From positions 7,973,451 to 8,037,450 of the forward strand of contig CM036209.1 in assembly GCA_020631735.1 (NCBI GenBank): a stretch of 64,000 bases of DNA, written 5' to 3'. This document shows, piece by piece, positions 11,975 to 22,850 of the stretch; within the stretch, counting starts at the first letter, position 1; the number at the start of each line of letters is the position of its first letter. Both the position numbers and the translations under genes were made by a program. The notes below the pieces were generated by a model, which was given only the letters and a program-made list of their open reading frames with translations, was not told where the DNA came from and ran no database searches. Source of the stretch: Saccharum officinarum. Lineage: Eukaryota > Streptophyta > Magnoliopsida > Poales > Poaceae.

Positions 11975-13191
11975 CTAATCAGGGGCATCGCTAATGGTCA
12001 GACTGGACCGGAACTCCTGGAACAGCGAGGTAGGGAGACCCTTAGTGAAGATGTCAGCATACTGTGATGTCGTAGGAACATGAAGAACCCGTGCATGACC
12101 AAGTGCAACCTTCTCTCGAACAAAGTGAATGTCGATTTCTACATGCTTCGTTCGCTGATGCTGCACTGGATTGCTGGAGAGATACACAGCACTGACATTA
12201 TCACAATAGACCAAAGTGGCTCGGTGAAGAGGGCAGTGAAGCTCAACCAGTAGCTGTCGTAGCCAGGTGGCTTCAGCCACGCCGTGTGCCACAGCACGGT
12301 ACTCAGCCTCAGCGCTGGATCGCGAGACTGTGTGCTGACGCTTGGACGACCAGGACACCAGGTTGTCACCTAAGAACACTGCATAGCCAGAAGTGGAGCG
12401 ACGAGTATCTGGACAACCAGCCCAGTCTGCATCTGTGTAGACAACAAGCTCTGTAGGTGACGAACGACGCATGGTCAGACCAAGAGAGAGAGTACCTCGC
12501 AGATACCGTAGAATCCTCTTGAGAGCCGCAAGGTGAGGCTCTCTAGGGTCATGCATAAATAGGCACACCTGCTGAACTGCGAATGCAATGTCTGGACGGG
12601 TGAAGGTCAAGTACTGCAAAGCTCCGGCGAGGCTGCGGTACTGTGTGGGATCAGTGACAGGAGGACCATCTGCGGACAATTTGGAGTGTACATCAACAGG
12701 GGTGCTGCAAGGCTTGTACTCACTCATCCCGGCTCGCTCCAAAATGTCCTGAGAATACTGGCGCTGAGAAAGAAACAAACCACCAGTAGAACGTGTCACT
12801 GAAATACCCAAGAAGTGGTGAAGAGGACCCATGTCAGTCATAGCAAATTCATGCTGAAGTGCCCCAATAATCTGCCGCAGAAGACTGTCAGAGGAGGCAG
12901 TGAAAACAATATCATCCACATAGAGCAACAATAGAGCTGTGGCTGAACCTCGTCGGAAAATGAATAAGGAGGTATCTGACTTTGCTTCAATGCCTTGACG
13001 TTGACGACGGCGGTGGCCTGCGCCCAGACGGATTCATGGGCGGCCTCGAAGGCATCGAGGCGTAGGCGCGCTTCCTCAGCGAGCCGTGCAGCGTCGGCGC
13101 GGGCAGCAGCCTCGGCTGCCAGACGGCGGTCCTCAGCGGCCTTGGCCGCCGCGGCCGCGGCAGTAGCGTCGGCCCCATCTCCCCCGGCCAT
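11975..13191 (-). pseudogene. Gag start fused to RT/RNase H by internal deletion
   Basis: An ATG at 13191-13189 opens a gag N-terminus (MAGGDGADA, then an Ala/Glu/Arg-rich helix). Near 12998 the gag text stops and the RT text begins in a different frame (DTSLFIFRRG, YVDDIVF). From there an open frame runs to TAG at 11975 with QYRSLAGALQYL, the RNase H Asp in YTDADWAG, Glu in SSAEAEYRA and Asp in YCDNVSA. The RT lacks its N-terminal fingers and half the palm, so it cannot be active. The surviving 3' frame has no internal stop, consistent with youth. The fusion frame leaves gag about 65 residues plus a short out-of-frame tail. Confidence 0.88.
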
Positions 13192-13455
13192 GGCGAGGTA
13201 GGGTCGGTGGTGACGCCCGACGGCGCCCGGCTGGGAGGACGAGCGACGGGGCCAGGCGGTGCGGCGATCAGGTCAGCGGCACTCCGGGCGACGAGGTCGG
13301 CGGCCAGGGAGTGGCGAGTGGATCGGCGCAGGTGGTCAGACGCGGCGGTCGAGTCAGCGGCGCTCCAGGCGATGGGATCGGCAGCTGGGGCGGCGAGCAG
13401 GGACCGGCAGCGCGTGAGTTGCGGAAGCGGGTACGGATCGTACCGCGTGATACCA

Positions 13456-13593
13456 TGTAAATTGAGGAATATTGATTGTATTCCATCTGTAGGTACAAGG
13501 TACATATATATACACGCATGGGTGACTGCAAGCCTACCACAATTAGCGTGATTACATGCCACAAATGTAGGCCTAATTACAAATAGTCTAACA
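13456..13593 (-). repeat. 5' LTR of the deleted Copia element
   Basis: A 138-bp repeat followed directly by the primer site on the minus strand. Confidence 0.93.
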
Positions 13594-14159
13594 TCTATAA
13601 TTAATACACCAGCATCAATCGTAAAATCTGCTCACCAGGGCTGTGTTGGATGCACATCTATGGCTCGTATGTCCTCAAAATAGACCCTCGATATGACCTG
13701 AGACACAACCAAGAAGTATTTGTCACCCTGATCATAAGAAATGCATGGTACCATCTAAATCATCATATGTCGGGGTCCAGTTACAAGTGAACTTTTGGAG
13801 AGCAGGTCTAAGCCCATGCACTACTACAACCGGCCTTTATAGAGGCGGCTGACAAGCATTCGTAGGAGTGGTTTCCCTAGTCGCCCCTACGAAAGCATGG
13901 CTACAGATTGCTGATTTGCAGGGGTGGCTCCATTTTACAGAAATCACGAATCCGGACAAAAAAAAAGCAAAAAAAATTTAATTCCAAGAGGCCCCACCGT
14001 CGTAAGCCACAAGTTGCGCGCTTCGCAGTTGCTAGGGTTCAAACCTATGATCTCAGGCTCACACGTTCCCTTCTCTAACCACTCCACCCAACACTCACTT
14101 GTGTCTATCTTAGATATTCTTTCTACTCATATTATGCTGAACCAAACTTAAAATGAGTG

Positions 14160-14770
14160 TTTGGGACTCTAAACAAATTCAAATGAAAAAGTTGTCGACT
14201 ACAAAGCTGCATAACTTTTTGAGATCTGCAACTTTCGTTTTTGTTGTTTCTCCATCAGAGGCCGTTTGAAAATTTTAAATTTCAAATGTTAGAAATTTAG
14301 ACGTAATTATCCTCAATTAGATGATTTCAAATAAAAAAATTGTCAACTACAAAGTTGTATAACTTGATATCTACAACTTTCATTTTGTTGTTTCTCCATT
14401 TGAGGTCATTTGAAAAATTCAAATTTCAAATGCAACAAATTCAAACATAGTTTTTCTTCACAAGATGATTTTAAATGAAAATACAAAGTTGTATAACTTT
14501 TTGGCATCTACACAATTGTTTTGGTTGTTTCTCCATCCGATGTCGTTTGAAAAATTTAAATTTCAAACTTTTTTGAGCGAAAACCGTGGGGCAAAGCCCC
14601 CCGGCGTTTAAATTTCAAATTTGAGAAATTCAAACGTAATTTTCCTTGATAAAATGATTTCAAATAAAAAGGTTGTCAACTACAAAGTTCTATAACTTTT
14701 TGAGATCTATAACTTCAATTTTGGTCATTTCTTCATTCAAGGTCGTTTGAAAAATTCAAATTTTAGTACT
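14160..14770. repeat. Tandem array inside the CACTA element
   Basis: About four degenerate units of roughly 145 bp, each carrying GTTGTCAACTACAAAGTTG, AACTTTTTGAGATCTACAAC, TTTCTCCAT and CAAATTTCAAAT-like text. A related array occurs at 18960-19640 and 20240-20560. Confidence 0.75.
14568..14606 (-). mobile_element. 39-bp extreme 5'-truncated LINE tail
   Basis: The minus strand reads CGCCGGGGGGCTTTGCCCCA, then CGGTTTTCGCTC, then an A run, which matches the usual 3' end of grass L1 elements. It is bracketed by perfect 13-bp direct repeats TTTAAATTTCAAA (14555-14567 and 14607-14619). Neighbouring tandem units have only one copy of this target, so the repeats look like a true target duplication. 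Confidence 0.65.
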
Positions 14771-14909
14771 TAATTTTTACTATTCAACGTCTATTTGTTG
14801 GGGCAGCTGATAACACTAGCAGCCCCTACAAATGGATTTGTAGGGGCGGCTCAATATAGAGCCACCCCTTAAGAAAAAGGTGTTGCTACAAATCCTTTCT
14901 GTAGCAGTG

Positions 14910-15355
14910 ATATGCCCGTAACTACACACAAACAAGGTTGATCCCGTATCCTAGAATCTTATGATGCTACATTCCTACCAAACCAAAACAATACTCGTCT
15001 GATCTCATCATGTCTCCTAAATTTAATAGTATCTCGATCCTACGTGAAGCCTCCATATGATCCTAGAACTATAGTACATTGCTTAGTGGGCAAATAGCCT
15101 ACCTTAGAGATGAGTTCAGCTAGGATTACAAATGATCCCAATCTCTATATATGATACGAAGTTTAGATTTAAAAATGAACAATATTTATATGTATGAATG
15201 CACAAAATGAAAATACCAAATCAACATATATTAAATGATGAGAAAATTAAAAAACTGGTCATTTCAGGAAAGAGAGATATATTGTGTTATAGTGAGGCAG
15301 TTCCCATGGAAAACTCTGAATCACAACATGGGAAAACATGTATGCATGGTAGTAT
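14910..15355. other. Intergenic, nothing recognised
   Basis: AT-rich sequence without a credible coding frame, repeat or RNA gene that I can support. Confidence 0.6.
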
Positions 15356-15484
15356 GGCCCCGTTCGGTTGTGCTGATAAGTCAGTTGAAAAACATTGATG
15401 ACTGATTTGTTGTGAGAGAAAAACACTATTCTGACTGAAAAAACAAGCTGAAAAGTACGGATTATAAGCCGAATGAACAGGGCC
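15356..15484. mobile_element. Small MITE with GGCCC termini
   Basis: A 129-bp element with ends GGCCCCGTTCGG and the inverted GGCCCTGTTCATTCGGC, flanked by TAT on both sides. The central part can fold back on itself. It belongs to the common short grass MITE type. Confidence 0.65.
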
Positions 15485-15490
15485 TATGTA

Positions 15491-15796
15491 TCTACCGATA
15501 ACTTTAAGGCGGTATACCGTGTCAGTGACCCATATCACTGTTCATGTTGAACAGTGTCCTAAACACCATGCCCATGAACAGTACCAATGATACGCACATA
15601 AATAGTACCCAACCATGCTCATAAAACAGTACAAATGACATGCACATGAACAACCATCATGTCATAAACAGTACCAACCATGCTCATGAACAAAACCAAT
15701 GACATACACATGAACAACCATCATGTCATGAACAGTACCATGCCATGCCCATAAACAATTACCCTCCCCCGTGGGAAGCACGGGCCTCCCTGCTAG
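15491..15796 (+). mobile_element. Candidate small non-autonomous Helitron
   Basis: The right end shows the Helitron signature: a perfect 6-bp stem CCCGTG/CACGGG with a 5-base loop (15768-15784), then eight bases, then CTAG (15793-15796) followed by T. The left end would be TC at 15491-15492 preceded by A. The interior (15540-15760) is a minisatellite of ATGAACAGTACC and ACATGAACAACCATCATGTC phrases. The left boundary is weak. Confidence 0.45.
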
Positions 15797-15921
15797 TGGT
15801 TTATATATACACATGTGTTTGCTCCCATGTGTAGTTTTGTTGTAGCAATATAATGTAAAACTCACCTTTTGCGGCACGGATGAAATAATTAGCATTGGCT
15901 TGCATCCATGTTTGCCCCGGT

Positions 15922-18131
15922 CTAACCTACTGCCCAACTAAAAAAGAAGACACTATATCAATTATAGGAAGTTCGTGGGAGAGCATGCATGTGCATTTAG
16001 TGTAACTGATACTACCTGCACTGAAATGTTTCATTAAGCCTACGAATAATATCCTGTATATCAGGCCTTCTGCTTGGATCGTCGTGCATGCAATCTATCC
16101 CTATCTCAGCACATACTTTTACTTGTTCTAGTAGTTGACTGCTCTTTGATGTCCCAAACGTGTTCGTCCAACTTTCAAGCACCTACATGGTCACAATTAA
16201 AGTGCTAAGAAATATATCAGGGGCCAGCATTTTAAGATAGGGAACCAACAAGAGATTTGGAATCGTTGTTATAGTAGTGTAATGAGTAGCACTTAACAAA
16301 CTAGTTCAAAAAACATAGCCATTATCTTGAAATATATAGAAATATAATTAGTATTACCTTGTAAACATTGGGGCGTTCCTTACATCCCATCAGAATCTCT
16401 ATGATTATGACGCCGAGACTATATATATCTGTCTCAAATGTGATTCTTCCGCATTTTAAAAATTCTGGTGCCATATACCCCCTACATGAAAAATAAATAT
16501 AGTAAGAATAAGCGGGAATGCAATAGAGCTGGTTGATGCCTGACAATACAAATGGTGGAAGTCTCATAGAGATTTAGGTAGCCTACAATGATCCAACTTT
16601 GTTTTCAGTAATAATCTTGCTTTGGTTTTCACTGAAGCGTCTCGATATACCAAAATCTGCAATCCTAGGCACCATGCTATCGTCCAGTAGTATATTATCA
16701 GGTTTGAGATCCATGTGAATAATACGCTGTTGGTGAAGATAACCCACGCCCTCACAGATTCCCTTAATTATTTGATAGTGCAACCTCCACTGACGTCCAG
16801 AAGATGCCCCTGTGAAGAATATATATACAAGATAGTCTCATCAAAAAAAGAATATATATACAAGATAACAGTTAGTTGTGATGTATATATGTCATGAGAC
16901 AAGCAGTCCAACATGCATATGTCAGCATTGTCGCCCACAGATTTTGATCCGAGGGTGGCCAGGCTTCAACAGCAGGGGTTGAAGAGCAACGATCGCTAGA
17001 ATCTCAAATAGGTGCAGCACGGGGCACCCCCATGCCCGTGACGCTGATGCAACAATGCCAATAATATACTACTTCCTCCATTTCAATTTAGATATAGCAT
17101 ATATCTAGGCGCATAATAAAAACTATACAACTAGAAAAGTTCCAATGATTTACGATTTAGAACGAAGGGAATACTATTAGGACCAATTCTTTGCTAAAAT
17201 TTGGCATGGTGTCGCAATTTGCAGCAAAGCAACGTCCACTTTAATTTATTTGCTAATTAAAAGTTAAATATGAACTTGCCAACATATTACTTGACAAATT
17301 GGATTCTTTATGTGAACTTTATGTACTGTTCTAAGACAGTGAAATATACAAATACACTTTCGCTTTACATACTTCTTTATTTGATAGTGCACTATTATAT
17401 TATTCGCTTTGAGCAAGAGAGGATGGCAAAACAGAACAATGCAGCGTACCCAAAATGCAGTGATAAAAATACACAAGAATAGAAGAATGCAATAAGAGAG
17501 ACAACAAGTGCATTTTCTCTTTATAAGAATTATCCAGGAAAATATATAGAGCTTAAAACATTTGCCATTTAAAAAACGACGCACTTATGGCTCATCTTAC
17601 CTGTAACATAGTTGGTAAGGTTCCCTTTACTTAGATATTCAAAGCAAAACAACATGTTCGGCTTCTGTGCCAAGACATGTCTTCCTTCATGCGGATACAA
17701 TATATGCTGCGTTTCATAACAGTAGCCTAGTAACCGTACTATGTTTCTGTGCTTCACCTTTGTGAGACAATCAACCTCATGCAGGAATTTCTTCTCTTTA
17801 ACCTCAATAAACTTGTTATCATGAAGCTTCTTAACAGCGACAGTCCCATTCTTATTAAGCGCTCCCTGCAGTTCAAAACATTGTTGTCACTTGTTAGAAT
17901 GTGAGTATAATCCGATGCAGCTCCAAGTTGGTAGCTTAAGTGGAGTGCACACATATACGTACGCACCTTATAAACAGATCCAAACCCACCACTGCCGATT
18001 CGTTGATCATCTGAGAAATCTCGTGTGATGGCCTTGAGGAACAAGAAAGGTAGGTCGATTGGAACCACAGTTTCATCAGCTAGCGCCTTCTCTAAGTCAA
18101 GACAAATACTGTCGTGGTAATTCTCCATCAT
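15922..18131 (-). CDS. Protein kinase gene, receptor-like cytoplasmic kinase type, 6 exons, 319 aa
   Basis: Exons on the minus strand are 18131-17967, 17865-17601, 16809-16587, 16481-16358, 16182-16016 and 15937-15922. All junctions are GT-AG, the phases agree, and the total is 960 nt ending in TAG. A protein kinase domain fills residues about 39-312. It has the Gly loop GSGGFGSVYK (46-55), the ATP-binding Lys67 in VAVKK, helix-C Glu85, the catalytic loop HMDLKPDN with Asp177, DFG at 195-197 and MAPE at 221-224. HMD in place of HRD makes it a non-RD kinase, a type often tied to innate immunity in plants. No signal peptide or membrane segment is visible, so it is probably cytoplasmic and resembles the grass-expanded kinases close to cysteine-rich receptor kinases. 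The start could be either of two adjacent ATGs. Substrate unknown. Intron 2 carries a MITE. All catalytic residues are present. Confidence 0.85.
17072..17171. mobile_element. Stowaway-like MITE in kinase intron 2
   Basis: About 100 bp with ends CTTCCTCCATTTC and inverted TTCCCTTCGTTC, flanked by TA. It lies between kinase exons 2 and 3. Confidence 0.7.
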
Positions 18132-18652
18132 GCATCAGCTAAGTACATACGATGGATCAGAGTTGGAGGCTTCCAACTTCAGTGGATATATAACAGTAAC
18201 AATTGACAGATCACGTTACTGCATGCTGCTTTGAATTAGTGTAAGAGGCGAATGAAAATAAGATCAACAGATATGGGAGAAACACCGTATGCTAGCAAGA
18301 TCTGGGAAAGAGAAAAAGAATATAAAAGGTAACCCAACCCAATCAAATACTCGATCTCCACCAGCCGGGACAAATTTAGCAGAAGCAGCAGAGTCTAGCT
18401 AGCTAGAGATTGTTAGCCCACAAAGCTTCCAATGAAACATACTATCATTGTATTCCACCACGGGCTAGGCAGGGGGCAGGCAACGCGTAGCGGCGTATTT
18501 ATACACAAAAGAAACAAGGACCCGCCACAACTTTTGATTCACTCGAGCAGGAACACATGGGGCATCGTTGATGCCAACCATAAATAATGCAGAGTACGTA
18601 GGTAGCTGTAAAGATGACCATGCAGGTTGCAACCCGGTGGCCTAGCGTGAAG
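18132..18652 (-). promoter_or_regulatory. Upstream region of the kinase gene
   Basis: This segment contains no gene. A TATATA on the minus strand at about 18187-18192 lies only about 55 bp from the ATG, and a TATAAATA-like stretch lies near 18500. Neither can be chosen as the core promoter from sequence alone. Parts of 18150-18450 recur in degenerate form at 20600-21000. Confidence 0.35.
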
Positions 18653-20570
18653 CACTACTGCACAAAATTTTTTGGGAGATATTTTGAAATTAGCCTCGGA
18701 GACGGTTGGGCTGGCTGCCCGCCTCGGTTATTCGTGGTAGGGCAACCGGTCCAGCAACCGTCTCGGTTAATGCTTAACGGAGGCGGGCGACATAAGAGAA
18801 CAACCTCGGTTAATGCCTGTTAATCGAGACGGTTACCCTAACGCAGGTCAGTTACTGAAAGCAACCGCCTCGGTTAATACTTATTAACCGAGGCAGTTGA
18901 GTTAGAGAAACTAATCGTGTACCAAACCATGAGTCTGACAAAAATCATATCTTTCCGTATGATATTGAATAAATATACTTTTTTATATAAAAGATGTAGC
19001 TCCCGATAACATCTACATCTTTCATTTAAAAAGCATTTTTATGTGACATCAAACAAGAAATATATGACTTTTCTAAGAAGACAAGGTCTGGTACATGATT
19101 AATAATGCCTTATAAATTTCATATTATTTTCATGAGCATCTTAATGATCCCAAATGAAAGGCCTCAAAACTAAAAAGTTGTTGATCTCTTCGATAGCTAC
19201 AACTTGAATATAAAACGTATCTTAATTTGATACCATACAAGAAAAATATAATTTTCGTGAGGCGACAAGCCCTGGTACACGATTAATACGCTGCTGAAAT
19301 TTTATATTATTTTTCCGAGCATCTTAACGACCTTAAATGTAAAAACTCAAAACTATAAAGTTGTAGATCTCATTGAGAACTACAACTTTGGTATAAAAAG
19401 TATCTTTATTTGCAACCACACAAAAAAATTATTTTTCTATGCGACAAGGAGGCGATTATTATGCTGCTGAAATTTTATATAATTCTTTTGAGCATCTTAA
19501 CGTCCTCAACTAAAAAAACTCAAAACTAGAAAGTTATAGATCTCATCGAGATCTACAATTTATAGATCTCATCGAGATCTACAATTTTTATATAAAAATC
19601 ATCTTTATCCGACGTCGTATCGAAGAAATATGATTTTTCTAAGGTTGAGTTTTGTCACGCCACTTCCAGTGACGCGATAAAACAATATCCGTCACGCCAA
19701 CGGGAGTGACGCGACGAGACTTTCCACGTTGAAAACGCCGTCCAACGTGACAGATCTTGTCGCGCCAATGCATATGGCGTTTCTACGTTATTTTGTCACA
19801 CTAGCCGGATTGGCGCAGCCAAAAAGGTTACTATTAAAATATTGAATAAAAAAGAATTAAAATAAAAAGAATCCCCGCCCCTCACACTCTGCGCGCTGCA
19901 CCGAAAGAGGAGGTCCTCTCGAACCTGGTGAGAGGAAGCCCTAGCGCCGGACATGGTACAAGAGTGCCACCGCTGAGATCCGATAGAGGACAGGGGTGCC
20001 ACCTGTAGAAACAGCTCCGGTCCTGTGTTTTCTAGAGCTTAGAGCCAAACTAAAACTCAATATGTGCACTATACGTAATAAACAACAAAAAAATACTCAA
20101 TGTCTGTACCATACATAACATGTTGAAAAACAATGTTCTATGAAATAATTTACACATATTAAATTTACCTTAAAAAATCCTCATGTTGTTTGTTCGATAC
20201 AAGACGGGTACCAAAATCATTTTTTTGCCAATGGTCAAAAACGATTTTTAGGGTCGGTTTAAAAATCTGCTACTATGACTTGTAAATGATCTTAAAAGAA
20301 AAAGGTTTCAACTACAAATTTTTAAATCTCGTCGAGCACTACAACTTTGATATATAGCATGTCTCTATCCAAGATCATTTGAAAAATTTAAAAATTTGAA
20401 ATTCAAAATCTAAGAACTTAATTTATATATTTGGAACCCTAAATGATGACAAACAAAAATTTTATCAACTAAAAAGTTTTAGATATCTCTGAGCTCTATA
20501 CTTTTGATATAAATTTTATCTTTATCTGACTTCATTGAAAAAAATATATGAATTTATTTGTGAGAAATAA
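18653..20570. mobile_element. CACTA-type debris with two families of subterminal repeats
   Basis: It starts CACTACTGCACAAAA. At 18690-18900 there are many direct and inverted copies of AACCGCCTCGGTTAAT-type motifs. At 18940-19640 and 20240-20560 lies an AT-rich tandem array like that of the CACTA element at 13819. At 19650-19820 a different motif, GTCACGCCA...GTGACGCGA, recurs in both orientations, suggesting a second nested family. No matching right terminus was found and no transposase is visible. Confidence 0.6.
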
Positions 20571-20599
20571 CGCACTGTCGTCCATCAGGGAGTACACGT

Positions 20600-21000
20600 G
20601 GACACGGTACGGTGGAATAGAGTTTGGCGGCAGATACATAGCCTTCCACTTCGCCAGATCTAACAATAGCAATTGATAAAACATCATGTTAGTTGCCTTA
20701 TTAATTATATATTTGCGCTACTTTGAAATTATATTTGAATGTGGGAAGAGATGAAAATAAGTTCAACAGAGCTAGTTAATGAATGTGCTAAGAGACTGAA
20801 AATTTCTTCATTAGCAAAGGAAAAAAGGTAACAAAAAATGAAGCACTCCTATCCCCAGACCAAATTAATTAGCAAATGGAGCAAATCTTAGCTTGACTTA
20901 CAATAGGATTGATGAACGCTAACAGAACAGGGAGGCGCAAAGTATCCTGAGACTGTTAGCCCACAAATAAAAGTGTTGGAAGATATCACCACGAGGCAAA
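20600..21000 (-). other. Relic resembling the kinase 5' flank
   Basis: Shared phrases with 18150-18450 occur in the same order and orientation: CTTCCA-CTTC, AACAATAGCAATTGATA versus AACAGTAACAATTGACA, GATGAAAATAAGTTCAACAGA versus GAATGAAAATAAGATCAACAGA, and CTGTTAGCCCACAAA versus TTGTTAGCCCACAAA. No coding part of a second kinase follows. It reads as the remains of a tandem duplication. Confidence 0.45.
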
Positions 21001-22539
21001 GAGCTATTACTCCTACTGTTAAGCTGGCGCGCACAGAAGAAGAAAAAAATGGGACCTGTACAAATTTTTATTCTATCGACTCGATCAGAGTCCAAGACCT
21101 ACCATTACAAAGGAAGCAACGATAAAGCCGACAGAGCATTTGGCCCCGACGAAACTAACAAAGGCGGAACTTTTGTAAATGCCACCGACGAAACTAACAA
21201 AGGCTTTTGTCCTCGCTTCCAGCCTTGGAGTTGCAGATGATCAGAACGAAGAAAATGTACTATAGATCACGATAAAAGAAATAGTATACAACGTACTGAC
21301 TCCGACTCGCCACACGCCAGTATGTATGGTGCTGTCTGCCTGTCTTATTGCGGCAAGAACGATGCACACAATTTCTTCTCAACTTCGATTGTTTTGCATC
21401 TATCTTCATATATAGTACCAAATTCGTGGCGTCATCTTGATTTTTAATGCATCTCCAACTGATCTCCCATCAAATCTCCTACACCTAACATAGAAGGTGG
21501 GAGTGCTCCAACAGATGATATATCACATCCCCTATACTTATACTCCATCTTGAAAAATAATGGATTCAGTTGTCCTAAGTCAATGTATCATAAGTTTGAC
21601 CTAATTCATATAAAAGAATAATATGCGATGGTGAACATTTTCACCTAGTTTTTCATAATAGCGTCCTTGCCACCGGAGAATGAGTTCTAGGACCCGCAAG
21701 TCATGCTTCAGTTCCTCTTGTGGAACATGGCATTCACCTTCAAGCGGGATCTTGTGCAGCTGATGCGCCTTCGCTCCCTGATAGTATGATCGTTTGGGTG
21801 GTGGACCTTGCACTGGCCTCCATCTACAATCTCCTAGGCGGTGATTGATTGCCCGCATCCAACCCATCTAGGTCCAGCTGATACAAGGTCCACTTGATTG
21901 GTTGGGTGGGCAAGGGTTTCGGCTAGGCTTACACCCATGCAAAAGGCGTCGTTAGGTCTGGCTCTCCCGATGTGAAAAATTTTCTCATTCCATGAAGCCT
22001 GGTCATGCCAGTTCGAGGGCGTGAGCGCGCAGGAGGCTGAAATCGCCATGGCGGCTGCACGCGGGAAGGTTGGGGTTACCCACCCCACTCCCCCCCACCC
22101 ACCCACCACCACCCTTTCGTGTCGTGGGACACCAATAAATCCTTCTCGCCGCGCCCCTCCTACTCACTCCCTTGCCATTTTCTCTCCCATTGTACACAGA
22201 GAGCACTCTCTCCTCTCCTCTTCTAGTGTTTTGAAAGTAATTCAAATCCAATGTTTTTTTGTTTGGACGTACAAGGAATTTATTACTAGGGATCAGATTC
22301 AAAAGGTTGTTTAGCACATTTTTCTTTAAGAAGACAGTGCAACAGCCTTTGTTAGAAGCTCATATTTCACATTGCTCCCTTTGACAATGGTACATAACTC
22401 TATTTAATTATTAGTGTTACAGCTAGTGCAAAACTGTTGATGGTAAATCCAAACTAAAAACTAGGCAAATCATACATAGATGGCAGTGCTACATAACTCT
22501 GTTTAGTTTTGGGGCTTAACGCTACAAAGTAAAACCACT
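21001..22539. other. Intergenic, nothing firmly recognised
   Basis: Reading frames here are short, lack domain signals and overlap on both strands. A C-rich run lies near 22080-22115. No gene is supported. Confidence 0.5.
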
Positions 22540-22850
22540 CACTTCCCTTAGAGAGGAAGCCCCTCTATCTTGAGCGTGCTAGCTGCTTCATTGATCTTGG
22601 GTGTTTGCAACTCCATTCTGGAATGGTGGAACGTTTGGAGAGAGCAATGGACAGAGCACTATCGCAGCGGAGCTGACTCTATCTTCGCTTTGGTCGCTTG
22701 GCAGCTTTGAAAAGAAAGGAACGGAAGGTACTTCCGCGGAGCAAGCACTCAGGTGCCCGACTTGCTCAAGCTCATCAAGCACGAGGCTGACTTGTGGGTG
22801 TAAGCCAGTGCGAAAAGCCTAGGTTGTCTTCTTCAGTGAGTAATAGGGTA
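22540..22850. other. Island of atypical composition, possibly organellar DNA
   Basis: This stretch is evenly mixed in composition and rich in GAAAGGAA and CTTCC phrases, unlike its AT-rich surroundings. The style recalls grass mitochondrial intergenic DNA, but no organellar gene is recognised. The call is tentative. Confidence 0.2.

Larger units (their letters stand above)
11825..13593 (-). mobile_element. Young, internally deleted Copia element (Ale/Hopscotch-like)
   Basis: Two 138-bp LTRs (11825-11962 and 13456-13593) differ at one base. Identical 5-bp duplications TCTAT flank the element (11820-11824 and 13594-13598). A primer site (13443-13455, minus TGGTATCACGCGG) and a polypurine tract (11963-11974, minus GACTGCGGGGGAG) are intact. 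The interior keeps only the start of gag fused to the C-terminal half of RT plus RNase H; roughly 3 kb (rest of gag, protease, integrase, RT N-terminus) is missing. It sits in an intron of the WD40 pseudogene. Confidence 0.93.
10690..13697 (-). pseudogene. WD40 pseudogene related to coatomer beta-prime (COPB2)
   Basis: Five exons read on the minus strand: 13697-13636, 11752-11701, 11510-11139, 11022-10879, and 10800 to about 10690. They are joined by GT-AG introns with consistent phases. The protein keeps WD40 phrases of coatomer beta-prime: IRAIDVHPTQPW, REWCVAGDDRGYIHVY, VRSLAVHPTRPYLL and IWDWEKGW. Known family members act in COPI vesicle coats. Here a TAG at 11716-11718 replaces a family Trp in exon 2, a one-base shift lies near 10760 in the last exon, and the 3' end dissolves into triplet repeats next to a retrotransposon. 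The upstream end is also missing, with only 120 bp before a CACTA element. The intron between the first two exons holds a 1.8-kb Copia insertion. Confidence 0.75.
13819..14909. mobile_element. Non-autonomous CACTA transposon
   Basis: The left end CACTACTACAACCGGC and the inverted right end CACTGCTACAGAAAGG form CACTA-type termini. Near both ends lie inverted copies of a GTAGGGGCGGCT-type subterminal motif (13848-13895, 14803-14870). The flanking triplets ATG and ATA match at two of three bases. No transposase frame is present; the middle is an AT-rich tandem array. Confidence 0.75.

Noticed and set aside
12987..13562. Open frames on both strands across the GC-rich gag start of the small Copia element
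   Set aside because: They overlap LTR and gag sequence in the wrong frame; the real frame begins at 13191 on the minus strand.
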